A stretch of 64,000 nucleotides of DNA, from positions 434,001 to 498,000 of the forward strand of contig CAWDQN010000010.1 of NCBI GenBank assembly GCA_963804495.1, given 5' to 3'. Positions 16,810-25,267 of this stretch are shown here, one piece after another; position 1 is the first letter of the stretch; each line of letters starts with the position of its first letter. The DNA comes from Rhodovastum sp963804495 (GTDB lineage Bacteria; Pseudomonadota; Alphaproteobacteria; Acetobacterales; Acetobacteraceae). Position numbers and translations under genes: made by a program. A model generated the notes under the pieces. It was not told the origin of the DNA. It made no database searches and worked only from the letters and a program-made list of their open reading frames with translations.

Positions 16810-17625
16810 TCACGCGGGCCCCGGCATCGATCCGCCCCTATACCATAAGCGAGCGCAACCGCTGATGGAAAAACAAGCCAGCAACGGGCGCGCGCCGGGG
16901 CGCCACGCCTGGTGCCAAAATCCGCGCCGGCACGCCGCCAGCACCATGAACACGAGGGATTTCAGCGCCTGGCCTGCCTGGCGGGCAGCACGCGGAAGAA
17001 CCGGCTCGCGGGCGCCGCCGACCAGCGTGTCGATGGCGCGGCGGATGCGGTTGCGGGCGCGATGCAGCAACACCCGCTGATTCTCGGGCGACAGCGACAG
17101 CAGCGCGCAGGCCTCCTCGGCGCTGGCCCCTTCCATGTCGCGCAGGATGATCACCGCGCGCTGGCCGGCGGGAAGCCGCTCGATCACCTGTTGCACATGG
17201 TCCCAGAGCTGGCGACCGCCGACGACGCGTTCGGGGTCGAGCTCGTCCCACAGCGCCGGCACCTCGCGCCAGTGGCCGTCCGGCAGAAAATCGCCTTCGG
17301 GCACCCCGCGCTCGCCGCCGGCGATGCCCTCCGGCAGCGCCACCAGGCGCCCCTCCTGGCGCGCGCGGCTGCGGGCGCGGTTCAACACGATGGTGAAGAT
17401 CCAGGCGGCGAGGGTGGACCGCCCCTCGAAGCGTCCCACCGCGCCGAACACGGCAAGCCAGGCATCCTGCACCACCTCCTCGGCCTGGGCGCGGCTGCCG
17501 ATGATGCTGCTGGCGACGCCGACCAGCGAGCCATGGTAGCGGCGGATCAGGCGCCGGTACGCGCCCTCGTCGCCCTGCCGCAGGAGGGCGAGAAACGCTT
17601 GCGATTCGAATTCGGCGTCGGCCAT
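16810..17625 (-). CDS. ECF-type RNA polymerase sigma factor
   Basis: 271 residues. Region 2 is seen as FLALLRQGDEGAYRRLIRRYH to the -10-binding helix AEEVVQDAWLAVF and WIFTIVLNRARSRAR. Region 4 is IERLPAGQRAVIILRDMEG with a helix-turn-helix ending NQRVLLHRARNRIR. The protein continues about 75 residues past region 4, longer than usual, ending in a Trp/Cys/Arg-rich tail that may be an extension or a reading through a lost stop. The start MADAEFES fits the family. It is divergent from the small zinc-finger protein at 17692, its likely regulator, and upstream of the type I exporter on the same strand. Confidence 0.88.
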   Translation of the reverse strand: MADAEFESQAFLALLRQGDEGAYRRLIRRYHGSLVGVASSIIGSRAQAEEVVQDAWLAVFGAVGRFEGRSTLAAWIFTIVLNRARSRARQEGRLVALPEGIAGGERGVPEGDFLPDGHWREVPALWDELDPERVVGGRQLWDHVQQVIERLPAGQRAVIILRDMEGASAEEACALLSLSPENQRVLLHRARNRIRRAIDTLVGGAREPVLPRAARQAGQALKSLVFMVLAACRRGFWHQAWRPGARPLLACFSISGCARLWYRGGSMPGPA

Positions 17626-17691
17626 GGCGTGGGAGCTTACAGAACTGCCGCGCCTGTGTAACGCTCGCTCCGAGGGGCAAGTCATAGCTTC

Positions 17692-17943
17692 ATGCACCCG
17701 AGGACGAAATTCGTGCTGAGCTGCCGCGACCTGACCGAGCACGCCACGGATTACATGGAAGGCGCCCTGCCGGTGCGTACGCGCCTGGCCGTGCGGCTGC
17801 ATCTGATCCTGTGCGCTATGTGCCGGGCGTATCTGCTGCAGTTGCGGCGCACGTCGGCGCTGCTGCGCGGGCGGGCGCTGCCGGCGCCGCCACCGGAGGT
17901 GGAGGGTCGGATCGTGGCGCGGGCAAAACGGGAGCCCGGGTAG
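17692..17943 (+). CDS. Small zinc-finger (zf-HC2) anti-sigma-like protein
   Basis: 83 residues with the ZAS/zf-HC2 pattern: Cys at residue 11 (LSCRDLTEHATDYMEG) and HLILCAMC, i.e. H-x3-C-x2-C, in the next helix. This is the zinc site of anti-sigma factors that clamp ECF sigmas. It has no transmembrane segment, so it is a soluble domain-only regulator. It starts 66 bp from the divergent ECF sigma gene. Divergent rather than operonic placement is unusual for such a pair. Redox or ligand sensing through the Cys/zinc site is possible but not shown. The function is inferred from domain plus neighbour. Confidence 0.78.
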   Translation: MHPRTKFVLSCRDLTEHATDYMEGALPVRTRLAVRLHLILCAMCRAYLLQLRRTSALLRGRALPAPPPEVEGRIVARAKREPG

Positions 17944-17992
17944 GGAAGGGCAGGGAAGCAAGCCCAGGACAGAGACCCCGGCGTGGTATTCT

Positions 17993-19111
17993 TCACCCCA
18001 GCCCGTACACGCCCCGCGCATTGGCGTTGAACACCATCCGCCGCTCCTCCTCCGACAGGCGGATCTGAAACGCGTGCCCGGGGTCGTCCATGTCCCAATG
18101 CGGGTAGCCGCTGGCGAACAGGATCCGGTTCCAGCCCACCCAGTCGATCACCCGGCGCAGATCCTCCGGCCGCTCAGGCGCGTCGGCGGGCTGGGTGGTG
18201 AACCAGAAATGCCGGCGTATGGTTTCCGACGGCGGCGCCGTCAGGTGCGGCACCTCGTCGCGCATGCGCGCCCAGGCATGGTCGAGCCGCCAGCACAACG
18301 ATGGCACCCAGGCGAAACCGGCCTCGATCAACACCACCCGCAGCGCCGGATACAGCTCGAACACCCCCTCGGTGACCAGGCTGACCACCACCGCCTGCAA
18401 CGACAGCGCGTCTTCGTGCTGCTCCTCGACATAGAAGCTGGGCCACCCCGCGGCGGTGACGGCGTGACCGTTGCAGCCCGAGGCATGCAGCCCGATCGGC
18501 AGGTCGTGCCGCCCGGCGGCGTCATACACCGGCCAGTAGCGCCGCCGGCCGAGCGGCTCGATGCTGTGCGTCACCATGGCGATCTGGGCGAAGCCGGGAT
18601 GGCCGGCCCAGCGTTCGATTTCTTCCACCGCCGCCTCGGCATCCTCCCCCGGCACCATGATGGCGGCCTTCAGCCGCTTCTCCCGGCTGGTCCAGTGCTC
18701 CACAACCCATTCGTTCAGCGCCCGGCACAGGGCGGCGCCGAGTTCCTGGTTGCGCTGGTCCATGCCCTGCGGAAACAGCAAGTGCAGCAGCCCGACCTCC
18801 ACATCATAGCGGTCGAGCAGTTCGGCGCGGATCAGTTCGAGATCCGAGCCAGGCGGCGCCCCGCCGGCCGGGCAGACGCGGCTGTGCGCCTGCCCCGGCG
18901 CCGTTTTCGGGCAGGGCGAGGCCCCCACGAAGGGCACCGGCTGACGGAAGCCGTAATTGTCCAGATGGTCGCGCCATCGCCTGGACAGATAGGGATGCAA
19001 ATCCTTCAGCGAGCGCAGCGCGGGATGGATGTCGCAGTCGATCACGCGGGCGCGGCCGCGGGCGCGCTTATCGCGCCCGCCAGCCGGCGCCGTCGCATCG
19101 ACCTGGGTCAC
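17993..19111 (-). CDS. Amidohydrolase-family (ACMSD-like) metal-dependent hydrolase or decarboxylase, second of pair
   Basis: About 372 residues of the amidohydrolase-2 fold. It has VIDCDIHPAL near the N-terminus (D-x-H in place of H-x-H), IGLHASGCNGH in the middle, WRLDHAW, and SGYPHWDMDDP near the C-terminus (Asp metal/acid site). Relatives include uracil-5-carboxylate and 2-amino-3-carboxymuconate semialdehyde decarboxylases and many uncharacterised paralogues. The GTG at 19111 overlaps the upstream stop in GTGA, so translation is coupled. Substrate unknown. Confidence 0.82.
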   Translation of the reverse strand: MTQVDATAPAGGRDKRARGRARVIDCDIHPALRSLKDLHPYLSRRWRDHLDNYGFRQPVPFVGASPCPKTAPGQAHSRVCPAGGAPPGSDLELIRAELLDRYDVEVGLLHLLFPQGMDQRNQELGAALCRALNEWVVEHWTSREKRLKAAIMVPGEDAEAAVEEIERWAGHPGFAQIAMVTHSIEPLGRRRYWPVYDAAGRHDLPIGLHASGCNGHAVTAAGWPSFYVEEQHEDALSLQAVVVSLVTEGVFELYPALRVVLIEAGFAWVPSLCWRLDHAWARMRDEVPHLTAPPSETIRRHFWFTTQPADAPERPEDLRRVIDWVGWNRILFASGYPHWDMDDPGHAFQIRLSEEERRMVFNANARGVYGLG

Positions 19112-20211
19112 GCGGTCGCCTCCTCGGGCAGGGTCTCCGTGCCGTTCGGAGCACGCAGGCGCGGATAGGTCTCGCGCGCATTGTCGATCAGCACGCGCCG
19201 GCGCAGCGCGGCGGGGAATCCGCTCGGGAAGGCGCATTTCCCCTCGAACTGCCAATGCGGATAATCGGTCGAGAACAGCAACATCTGATCGGCGCCGAGT
19301 TGCTCGAGCACATAGGCAAGATCGCGCGGCTCGGGCGGGGCGTCGGCGGGCTGCAGCGTCACCCGAACATGGTCGCGGATGATGTCGGCCGGCGGGCGGT
19401 CCACCAGGGGCACTTCCGCGCGCATCGCCCGCCAGGTTTTGTTGGCACGCCACATGAATGCCGGCAGCCAGGTGAAGCCCAATTCCAGCAGCACCACGGT
19501 CAGGCCGGGGTGCTTGCGGAACACGCCCTCGCTGACCAGGCTCAGCAATTGCGCCTGGAAGGCCAGCGAGGTGGTGACGTAGTCCTCCAGGTGGTAGGAG
19601 GGCCAGCCGTTGCTGGTGGTGGCGTGCCGCGCGGTGGTGCCGGCATGAATCGCCAGCGGCAACCCGTGCCGCTCGGCCGCCGCCCAGATCGGCCAAAGCA
19701 GCCGCTTGCCCAGCGGCATTTCGCCCATGGCCAGCACCGTCACCTGCACGAAACGCGGATCGCCGGCGCGGCGCTCGATCTCCGCCACGGCCAGTTCGGG
19801 GCTCTGGGTGGGAATGATGATGGAGGCGCGCAGCCGCTTTTCGCGGTCGAGCCATTCGGCGGCGATCCAGTCGTTCAGCGCGCGGGCCAGCGCCGCCGCC
19901 AGGTCCTCGTTGCCCAGCCCTTCGATGCCATACAGGCAATTGAGAATGGCGGTCTGCACGCCGAAGCCGTCGAGCACATGCGCGCGCAATGCGGCCAGGT
20001 CGGCGCCGGGCTTGCCGCCATTGGCGGGGCGCCAGTCGGCGCGGCCATGTGCCGCCGCGCCGGAGGGGAAGCACATTAGGTCGAGCCCATCGAGGCCGCG
20101 GACCGTGACCTGGTCGCGCCAGTAATCGTCGAGATAGGGCAGCAGGGCCGCCATGCCCGGCAACGCCGGATGCACGTCACAATCGATGCCACCGAGGGTC
20201 GACACCCTCAT
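19108..20211 (-). CDS. Amidohydrolase-family (ACMSD-like) metal-dependent hydrolase or decarboxylase, first of pair
   Basis: 367 residues, a paralogue of the downstream gene with the same blocks: GGIDCDVHPALPG, PLAIHAGTTARH, LELGFTWLPAFMWR, and STDYPHWQFEG (catalytic/metal Asp). The two proteins align along their length by eye and end in a shared 4-nt overlap, so they are probably made together, perhaps as a heteromer. A LGGIDCDVHP start at 20211 fits the fold. No transporter or regulator sits beside them that would reveal the substrate. Confidence 0.83.
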   Translation of the reverse strand: MRVSTLGGIDCDVHPALPGMAALLPYLDDYWRDQVTVRGLDGLDLMCFPSGAAAHGRADWRPANGGKPGADLAALRAHVLDGFGVQTAILNCLYGIEGLGNEDLAAALARALNDWIAAEWLDREKRLRASIIIPTQSPELAVAEIERRAGDPRFVQVTVLAMGEMPLGKRLLWPIWAAAERHGLPLAIHAGTTARHATTSNGWPSYHLEDYVTTSLAFQAQLLSLVSEGVFRKHPGLTVVLLELGFTWLPAFMWRANKTWRAMRAEVPLVDRPPADIIRDHVRVTLQPADAPPEPRDLAYVLEQLGADQMLLFSTDYPHWQFEGKCAFPSGFPAALRRRVLIDNARETYPRLRAPNGTETLPEEATA

Positions 20212-20310
20212 GTCATGCCACTCCTGGCCGCGGCCCGCGGATACATCATGTTACACCGCCAGGCCGTTGCGGGTCCATGCTGAAATTTCGCCCGCCCGCG
20301 GCCGTTGGGG

Positions 20311-20380
20311 GAAGCAATGGGTTCCAAGGGGCCACTGCCCCTTGGCGGGGTCCAGGGGCAGAGCCCCTGGCCTTGCTTCC
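20311..20380 (-). repeat. Dispersed two-hairpin intergenic repeat, copy 2 (inverted)
   Basis: The plus strand reads GGGTTCCAAGGGG, CCACTGCCCCTTGG, CGGGGTCCAGGGG and CAGAGCCCCTGGCCTTGC, the reverse orientation of copy 1. It lies in the 181-bp gap between the amidohydrolase pair and the AI-2E gene, with two perfect GC stems. Confidence 0.8.
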
Positions 20381-20392
20381 GACGCCCGCCGC

Positions 20393-21460
20393 TCAGGCCG
20401 GCCGGCCGCCGCGCCACGCCGCCAGCAGGTTGAAGGCCACCGCCAGCAGGCTCGGGCCAATGAACAGGCCAAGAAAGCCGAACGACAGGAAGCCGCCGAA
20501 CACGCCCAAAATCACCAGCGCCAGCGGCATCGCCACCCCGAAGCTGATCAGCACCGGCCGAACCACGTGGTCGGCGGCGCTGACCACCCCGCACCAGGCG
20601 ACCACGAAGATCGCCCAGCCCACCGACCCGTTATGGAACACCCACCACGCCGATCCGAAACCAAGGACATAGATTAGCGGCGCGCCAATCTGGCTGAGCG
20701 ACAGCAGCAGGGTGATGAAGCCGAAGGTCGGCGCGCCGTTGACACCGGCGATGCCAAGCCCGGTCCCCATCAGCACGGCTTGCAGAACCGCGGTGCCGAC
20801 CACGCCGTAGGCGACGCCGCGCAACGAGGCGCCGGCTGTGTCGAGCGCGCCGGCGCCCGCCTCGCCGCCGAGGTCCCACAGCACCGCGCGCAGCTCGGCG
20901 GCCAGTTCGCGGCCGTGCACCCAGAACATGGTGGCGACGGCCAGCGAGAGCACGAGCTGCAGCAGGCTGTCGGCCAGGCCGGCGGCGACCGAAACCAGGG
21001 TATGGCGCAGCGACTCGGAATAGGGCGCGATCGTCGCCACGATATCGAGTTCGCCGCTGGCGGCATCGTTCCACAGCTGGGTGATCTGTTCGCCCACCAG
21101 CGGCAGGGCGGCAATCCAATCGGGTGGTGTGCGCGGCAGGCTGGCGATGAACAGCGCCATGCGCTCGTTGCCATGCGCCACCTGGCCGGCCAGGCCGGGG
21201 GCGAGGATCAACGCCGGCAACGCCAGCAGGCCGAGCGCCAGCAGCAGCAGCACCATGGCGGCGGCACTTCGCGGCACCCGTAACCGCACCAACAACTCGC
21301 GCAGCGGCCACGCGGCCACCGCCAGGATGGCGCCGAACAGGATGGCGGTGATGAAGGGCCGCAGCACCTCGAACACCCCGAGCAGCAGCAGGGCGACGAG
21401 CAGCAGAACGAGGGCGCGCTCGATGGTGGCGACCGTGGTGGCGCGATGCTGGTCAAACAT
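20393..21460 (-). CDS. AI-2E family (PerM-like) membrane permease
   Basis: About 355 residues with eight or so hydrophobic segments and the family marks: PFITAILFGAILAVAAWPL near the N-terminus, a soluble loop rich in LPRTPPDW, and the C-terminal GLFIGPSLLAVAFNLLAAW. Members were named for a TqsA homologue but most have unknown cargo; some act as Na+/H+ antiporters. An ATG at 21505 is possible; 21460 is preferred because AGG lies 7 nt upstream. A second, different member is cut by the right edge. The minus-strand leuB ends 100 bp upstream, so read-through is possible. Confidence 0.85.
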   Translation of the reverse strand: MFDQHRATTVATIERALVLLLVALLLLGVFEVLRPFITAILFGAILAVAAWPLRELLVRLRVPRSAAAMVLLLLALGLLALPALILAPGLAGQVAHGNERMALFIASLPRTPPDWIAALPLVGEQITQLWNDAASGELDIVATIAPYSESLRHTLVSVAAGLADSLLQLVLSLAVATMFWVHGRELAAELRAVLWDLGGEAGAGALDTAGASLRGVAYGVVGTAVLQAVLMGTGLGIAGVNGAPTFGFITLLLSLSQIGAPLIYVLGFGSAWWVFHNGSVGWAIFVVAWCGVVSAADHVVRPVLISFGVAMPLALVILGVFGGFLSFGFLGLFIGPSLLAVAFNLLAAWRGGRPA

Positions 21461-21561
21461 GCCCGAGCCTAACCATTCCGCAACCCAATTGCCAAGGAAA
21501 CGCATGGCAGGCCGCGACCGAGCGCCGTCTCCCGGGTATCCGCGCTCAGCCTGGCGGCATG

Positions 21562-22674
21562 TTACGTCGCCAGCTTGTCCAGCTCTCGCACCACCGCCTC
21601 GCCCATCACCTGGGTGCCGACGCGGGCGGCGCCCGGCGCCATGATGTCCGCGGTGCGCAAACCGTTCGCCAGCACGTTCACGCAGGCACGCTCGATCAGC
21701 GCCGCATCCTCGTCCAGGCCGAAGGAATAGCGCAGCAGCATGGCGAAGCTGAAGATTTGCGCCAGCGGGTTGGCGACGCCCCTGCCGGCGATGTCGGGGG
21801 CGCTGCCATGGATCGGCTCGTACAGCGCGTGCCGGCGACCGGACGCATCCGGCGCCCCCAGCGTCGCCGAGGGCAGCATGCCGAGCGAGCCGGTCAGCAT
21901 CGAGGCCAGGTCGGACAGCAGATCGCCGAACAGATTGCCGGTGACGATCACGTCAAACTGGCGCGGGTTGCGCACCAGCTGCATGGCGCAGTTGTCGGCA
22001 TACATGTGGCTGAGCGCGACATCCTGGTATTCGGCGTCGCGCAGCGCCTGCACGGTCTGCCGCCACAGCAGGCCGCTTTCCATCACATTGGCCTTTTCCA
22101 CCGAGCAGACCCGTCCCTGCCGCTTGCGGGCAAGGTCGAGCGCCACCCGGGCGACGCGCTCGATTTCCGGGGTGGTGTAGACCTCGGTGTTGATGCCGCG
22201 CCTGCTGCCGTCCGGCAGCGTCTCGATGCCGCGCGGGGTGCCGAAATAAATGCCGCCGGTGCTTTCGCGCACGATCATCAGATCGAGGCCGCGCACCACC
22301 TCGGGCTTCAGCGTGCTGGCATCGACCAGCGGATCGTACACGATGGCCGGCCGCAGATTGGCGAACAGGCCGAGGTCCTTGCGCAGCCGCAGAATGGCGA
22401 TTTCCGGCCGCATGTCGAAGCCGAGCGTGTCCCATTTCGGGCCGCCCACGGCGCCGAACAGCACCGCATCCGCCTCCCGCGCGCGCTCCAGCACGGTATC
22501 GGCGATCGGCGTGCCGCGGGCGTCGATGGAAGCGCCGCCCACGAGGTCTTCGGCCAGATCGAACGTCACCGCGCGGCGGCGCTCCATCCAGTCGATGACG
22601 CGGCGGACCTCATGCATCACCTCGGGGCCGATGCCGTCGCCCGGAAGGATCAGCAGTTTCTTGTTGGCTGGCAT
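21562..22674 (-). CDS. leuB: 3-isopropylmalate dehydrogenase
   Basis: 370 residues. It oxidises and decarboxylates 3-isopropylmalate to 2-oxoisocaproate with NAD+ in leucine biosynthesis. It starts KKLLILPGDGIGPEV, has the substrate region GPKWD and the phosphate/arginine block RESTGGIYFG, VEKANVMESG at the dimer interface, the catalytic Tyr/Lys/Asp regions (SHMYADNCAMQLV, NLFGDLLSDLASML), and the NAD site LYEPIHGSAPDIAG. It is last of leuC-leuD-leuB on the minus strand. A 116-bp gap holding a two-hairpin repeat separates it from leuD, so its expression may be set apart from leuCD. Confidence 0.97.
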   Translation of the reverse strand: MPANKKLLILPGDGIGPEVMHEVRRVIDWMERRRAVTFDLAEDLVGGASIDARGTPIADTVLERAREADAVLFGAVGGPKWDTLGFDMRPEIAILRLRKDLGLFANLRPAIVYDPLVDASTLKPEVVRGLDLMIVRESTGGIYFGTPRGIETLPDGSRRGINTEVYTTPEIERVARVALDLARKRQGRVCSVEKANVMESGLLWRQTVQALRDAEYQDVALSHMYADNCAMQLVRNPRQFDVIVTGNLFGDLLSDLASMLTGSLGMLPSATLGAPDASGRRHALYEPIHGSAPDIAGRGVANPLAQIFSFAMLLRYSFGLDEDAALIERACVNVLANGLRTADIMAPGAARVGTQVMGEAVVRELDKLAT

Positions 22675-22706
22675 TTGGGTGGACTCCCGGTGGCTGGGCA
22701 AAAAAA

Positions 22707-22776
22707 GCAAGGCCAGGGCTCCGCCCTGGACCCGCCAAGGGCCGAGAGGCCCCTGGACCCCTCGACTTAAGCAGCG
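22707..22776 (+). repeat. Dispersed two-hairpin intergenic repeat, copy 3, inside the leu operon
   Basis: It contains GGCCAGGGCTCCGCCCTGG, ACCCGCCAAGGGCCGAG, then AGGCCCCTGG. It lies between leuD and leuB, the only copy clearly interrupting a run of same-strand genes of one pathway. The stem CCAGGGC/GCCCTGG is perfect. Confidence 0.82.
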
Positions 22777-22790
22777 GCCCGGCTGCCGGA

Positions 22791-23411
22791 CTAAACCGTC
22801 AGGCCGGGTTGCCAGGATTTTTCCTGCCGCTGGCGGGCCTCGAACGCGTCGATGGCGGGCGCGTGCTGCAGCGTCTGGCCGATATCGTCCAGCCCGTTCA
22901 GCAGCAAATGCTTGCGGAACGGATCGATCTCGAAGCGGATTTCCTCGCCGTTCGGCCGCACCACCATCTGGCGCTCCAGGTCGATGGTCAGCCGCGCATT
23001 CTCGCCCAGGCGCGCGTCGTGCATCAGCAGGTCGCAGACCTCGCGCGGCAGGCGGATCGGCAGGATCCCGTTCTTGAACGTGTTGTTGAAGAAAATATCG
23101 GCGAAATCCGGCGCGATCACGCAGCGTATGCCGAAATCCAGCAGCGCCCAGGGGGCGTGCTCGCGCGACGAGCCGCAGCCGAAATTCTCGTGCGCGATCA
23201 GAATCTGCGCCCGCCGGTAGGGCTCCTGGTTGAGCACGAACTCTGGCCGTTCCTTCCCCTCGGTGTCGTAGCGCAGCGTGTCGAACAAATTCACCCCGAG
23301 GCCGGTGCGCTTGATGGTCTTGAGAAAACGCGCCGGAATGATCTTGTCGGTATCGACGTTCGCCAGCGGCAGCGGCGCGGCGATGGCGGTCAGCGTGGTA
23401 AAGGCGTCCAT
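22791..23411 (-). CDS. leuD: 3-isopropylmalate dehydratase small subunit
   Basis: 206 residues, the swivel domain of isopropylmalate isomerase, which with LeuC moves the hydroxyl of 2-isopropylmalate to the 3-position. Marks are NVDTDKIIPARFLKTI, FGCGSSREHAPWAL, the loop that closes on substrate, and NNTFKNGILPI. The ATG at 23411 overlaps the leuC stop by one base (TGATG), giving tight translational coupling for a 1:1 complex. The length is as usual for bacterial LeuD. Confidence 0.97.
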   Translation of the reverse strand: MDAFTTLTAIAAPLPLANVDTDKIIPARFLKTIKRTGLGVNLFDTLRYDTEGKERPEFVLNQEPYRRAQILIAHENFGCGSSREHAPWALLDFGIRCVIAPDFADIFFNNTFKNGILPIRLPREVCDLLMHDARLGENARLTIDLERQMVVRPNGEEIRFEIDPFRKHLLLNGLDDIGQTLQHAPAIDAFEARQRQEKSWQPGLTV

Positions 23412-24823
23412 CACACCAGCTCCCGCACATCGGTGAGGCGTCCGGTCACGGCGGCGGCGGCGGCCATCGCCGGCGACAGCAGATGGGTGCGACCGCCCGG
23501 ACCCTGACGCCCCTCGAAATTGCGGTTCGAGGTGCTGGCACAGCGCTGGCCCGGGGTGAGTTTGTCCGGGTTCATGGCCAGGCACATCGAGCAGCCCGCT
23601 TCCCGCCATTCAAACCCGGCCTCGCGCAGGACGCTGTCCAGACCTTCGGCTTCGGCAAGCTGCTTCACCAAGCCGGAGCCGGGCACGACCATCGCGCGCA
23701 CCCCCGGCGCCACCCGGCGCCCCTGCACCACCCGGGCGACCGCGCGGATGTCCTCGATGCGGCCGTTCGTGCACGAGCCGATGAACACCACATCGACCGC
23801 GACATCGGTGAGTTTCTGCCGCGCCGTCAGGCCCATGTAGTCGAGCATGCGCTGCACCTGCGCGCGGCGGGTTTCGTCGGCCTCCTCGGCGGGGTCCGGC
23901 ACCGCGCCGGTGATCGGCAGCACCGCCTCCGGGCTGGTGCCCCAGGTGACCATGGGGGCGATGTCGGCGGCATCCAGGGTGACGATTTTGTCGTAGCTGG
24001 CGCCGGGGTCCGACGGCAGGGTGCGCCAGTCGGCCACCGCCCGGTCGAACGCCTCGCCCTGAGGCGCGAAGGGCCGGCCGCGCACGTAGTCGAAGGTTGT
24101 TTCGTCCGGCGCGATCAGCCCGGCGCGGGCGCCGGCCTCGATCGACATGTTGCATACCGTCATGCGCCCGGCCATGTCCAAGGCGCGGATCGCCTCGCCG
24201 GCGTATTCGATCACATGGCCGGTGCCGCCGGCGGTGCCGATGCGGCCGATGATGGCCAGCACGATGTCTTTCGCCGTGCAGCCAGGTGACAGCGTGCCGT
24301 CCACCCGCACCAGCATGTTCTTCGCTGGCTTCTGCAGCAGCGTCTGCGTGGCCAGCACGTGCTCGACCTCGGAGGTGCCGATGCCGAAGGCGAGCGCGCC
24401 CAGCGCGCCATGCGTCGAGGTATGCGAATCGCCGCAGACGATGGTCATGCCGGGCAGCGAGGCGCCGAGCTCCGGGCCGATGATGTGCACGATGCCCTGG
24501 CGCGCATCGAGCAGCGGGATGTAAGGCACGCCGAAGGCGGCGACGTTGGCCTCCAGGGTTTCGACCTGGATACGGCTTTCTTCCTCGGTGATGCCCTGGC
24601 TGCGGTCGGAGGTGGGGATGTTGTGATCGACCACGGCGAGCGTGGCGTCAGGCCGGCGCACACGGCGCCCGGCGGCGCGCAGCCCCTCGAAGGCCTGCGG
24701 GCTGGTTACCTCGTGCACCAGATGGCGGTCGATGTACAGAACACAGGTGCCGTCGGGCAGACGCTCGACGACGTGACTGTCCCACACCTTATCGAAAAGC
24801 GTGCGGGGCGCTTGATCAGCCAT
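23411..24823 (-). CDS. leuC: 3-isopropylmalate dehydratase large subunit
   Basis: 470 residues of the aconitase family. The [4Fe-4S] ligands are in FIGSCTNGR and AGCSMCLAMN. The active-site segments VCGDSHTSTHGALG and SNRNFEGRQGPGGRTHL are intact. The start MADQAPRTLFDKVW is the family's usual N-terminus; a GTG 21 nt upstream is less likely. leuD overlaps its stop by one base. It follows rplS by 30 bp, so the leucine genes may be transcribed on from the ribosomal block, an arrangement known in Alphaproteobacteria. Confidence 0.97.
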   Translation of the reverse strand: MADQAPRTLFDKVWDSHVVERLPDGTCVLYIDRHLVHEVTSPQAFEGLRAAGRRVRRPDATLAVVDHNIPTSDRSQGITEEESRIQVETLEANVAAFGVPYIPLLDARQGIVHIIGPELGASLPGMTIVCGDSHTSTHGALGALAFGIGTSEVEHVLATQTLLQKPAKNMLVRVDGTLSPGCTAKDIVLAIIGRIGTAGGTGHVIEYAGEAIRALDMAGRMTVCNMSIEAGARAGLIAPDETTFDYVRGRPFAPQGEAFDRAVADWRTLPSDPGASYDKIVTLDAADIAPMVTWGTSPEAVLPITGAVPDPAEEADETRRAQVQRMLDYMGLTARQKLTDVAVDVVFIGSCTNGRIEDIRAVARVVQGRRVAPGVRAMVVPGSGLVKQLAEAEGLDSVLREAGFEWREAGCSMCLAMNPDKLTPGQRCASTSNRNFEGRQGPGGRTHLLSPAMAAAAAVTGRLTDVRELV

Positions 24824-24853
24824 GGACGTTCCCTCCTCCGGCACAGGCCACCG

Positions 24854-25246
24854 TCACTCGGCGGAGGCCTGCTCCGCCCCTGGCACCTCGCGGGCGCGTT
24901 CGGCAATGCGCGCCGACTTGCCGCGGCGGCCACGCAGGTAATACAGCTTCGCCCGGCGCACATCGCCGCGGCGGACCACCAGGATTTCGGCGATCACCGG
25001 CGAATACAGCGCGAACACGCGCTCCACGCCCTCGCCGTAGCTGATCTTGCGCACCGTGAAGTTGGAGTTCAGCCCCTTGTTCGAGCGGGCGATGCAGACG
25101 CCCTCGAAGGCCTGGGTGCGGGTGCGCTCGCCCTCGACCACCTTCACCGACACGCGCAGCGAATCGCCGGGGCGGAATGCCGGAATCGGGCGGATGGCGC
25201 TGAGGCGGGCGACCTCTTCCGCCTCGAATTGCTGGATGATGTTCAT
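24854..25246 (-). CDS. rplS: 50S ribosomal protein L19
   Basis: 130 residues, with the usual start MNIIQQFEAEEVARL and blocks FRPGDSLRVSVKVVEGERTR, QAFEGVCIARSNKG and the basic tail YYLRGRRGKSARIAER. L19 sits at the 30S-50S interface. It closes the conserved rpsP-rimM-trmD-rplS run, 21 bp after trmD. The C-terminus has a short Glu/Ala-rich extension of no known meaning. Confidence 0.98.
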   Translation of the reverse strand: MNIIQQFEAEEVARLSAIRPIPAFRPGDSLRVSVKVVEGERTRTQAFEGVCIARSNKGLNSNFTVRKISYGEGVERVFALYSPVIAEILVVRRGDVRRAKLYYLRGRRGKSARIAERAREVPGAEQASAE

Positions 25247-25267
25247 GGCCTGTCCTTTCGCGTTTCT

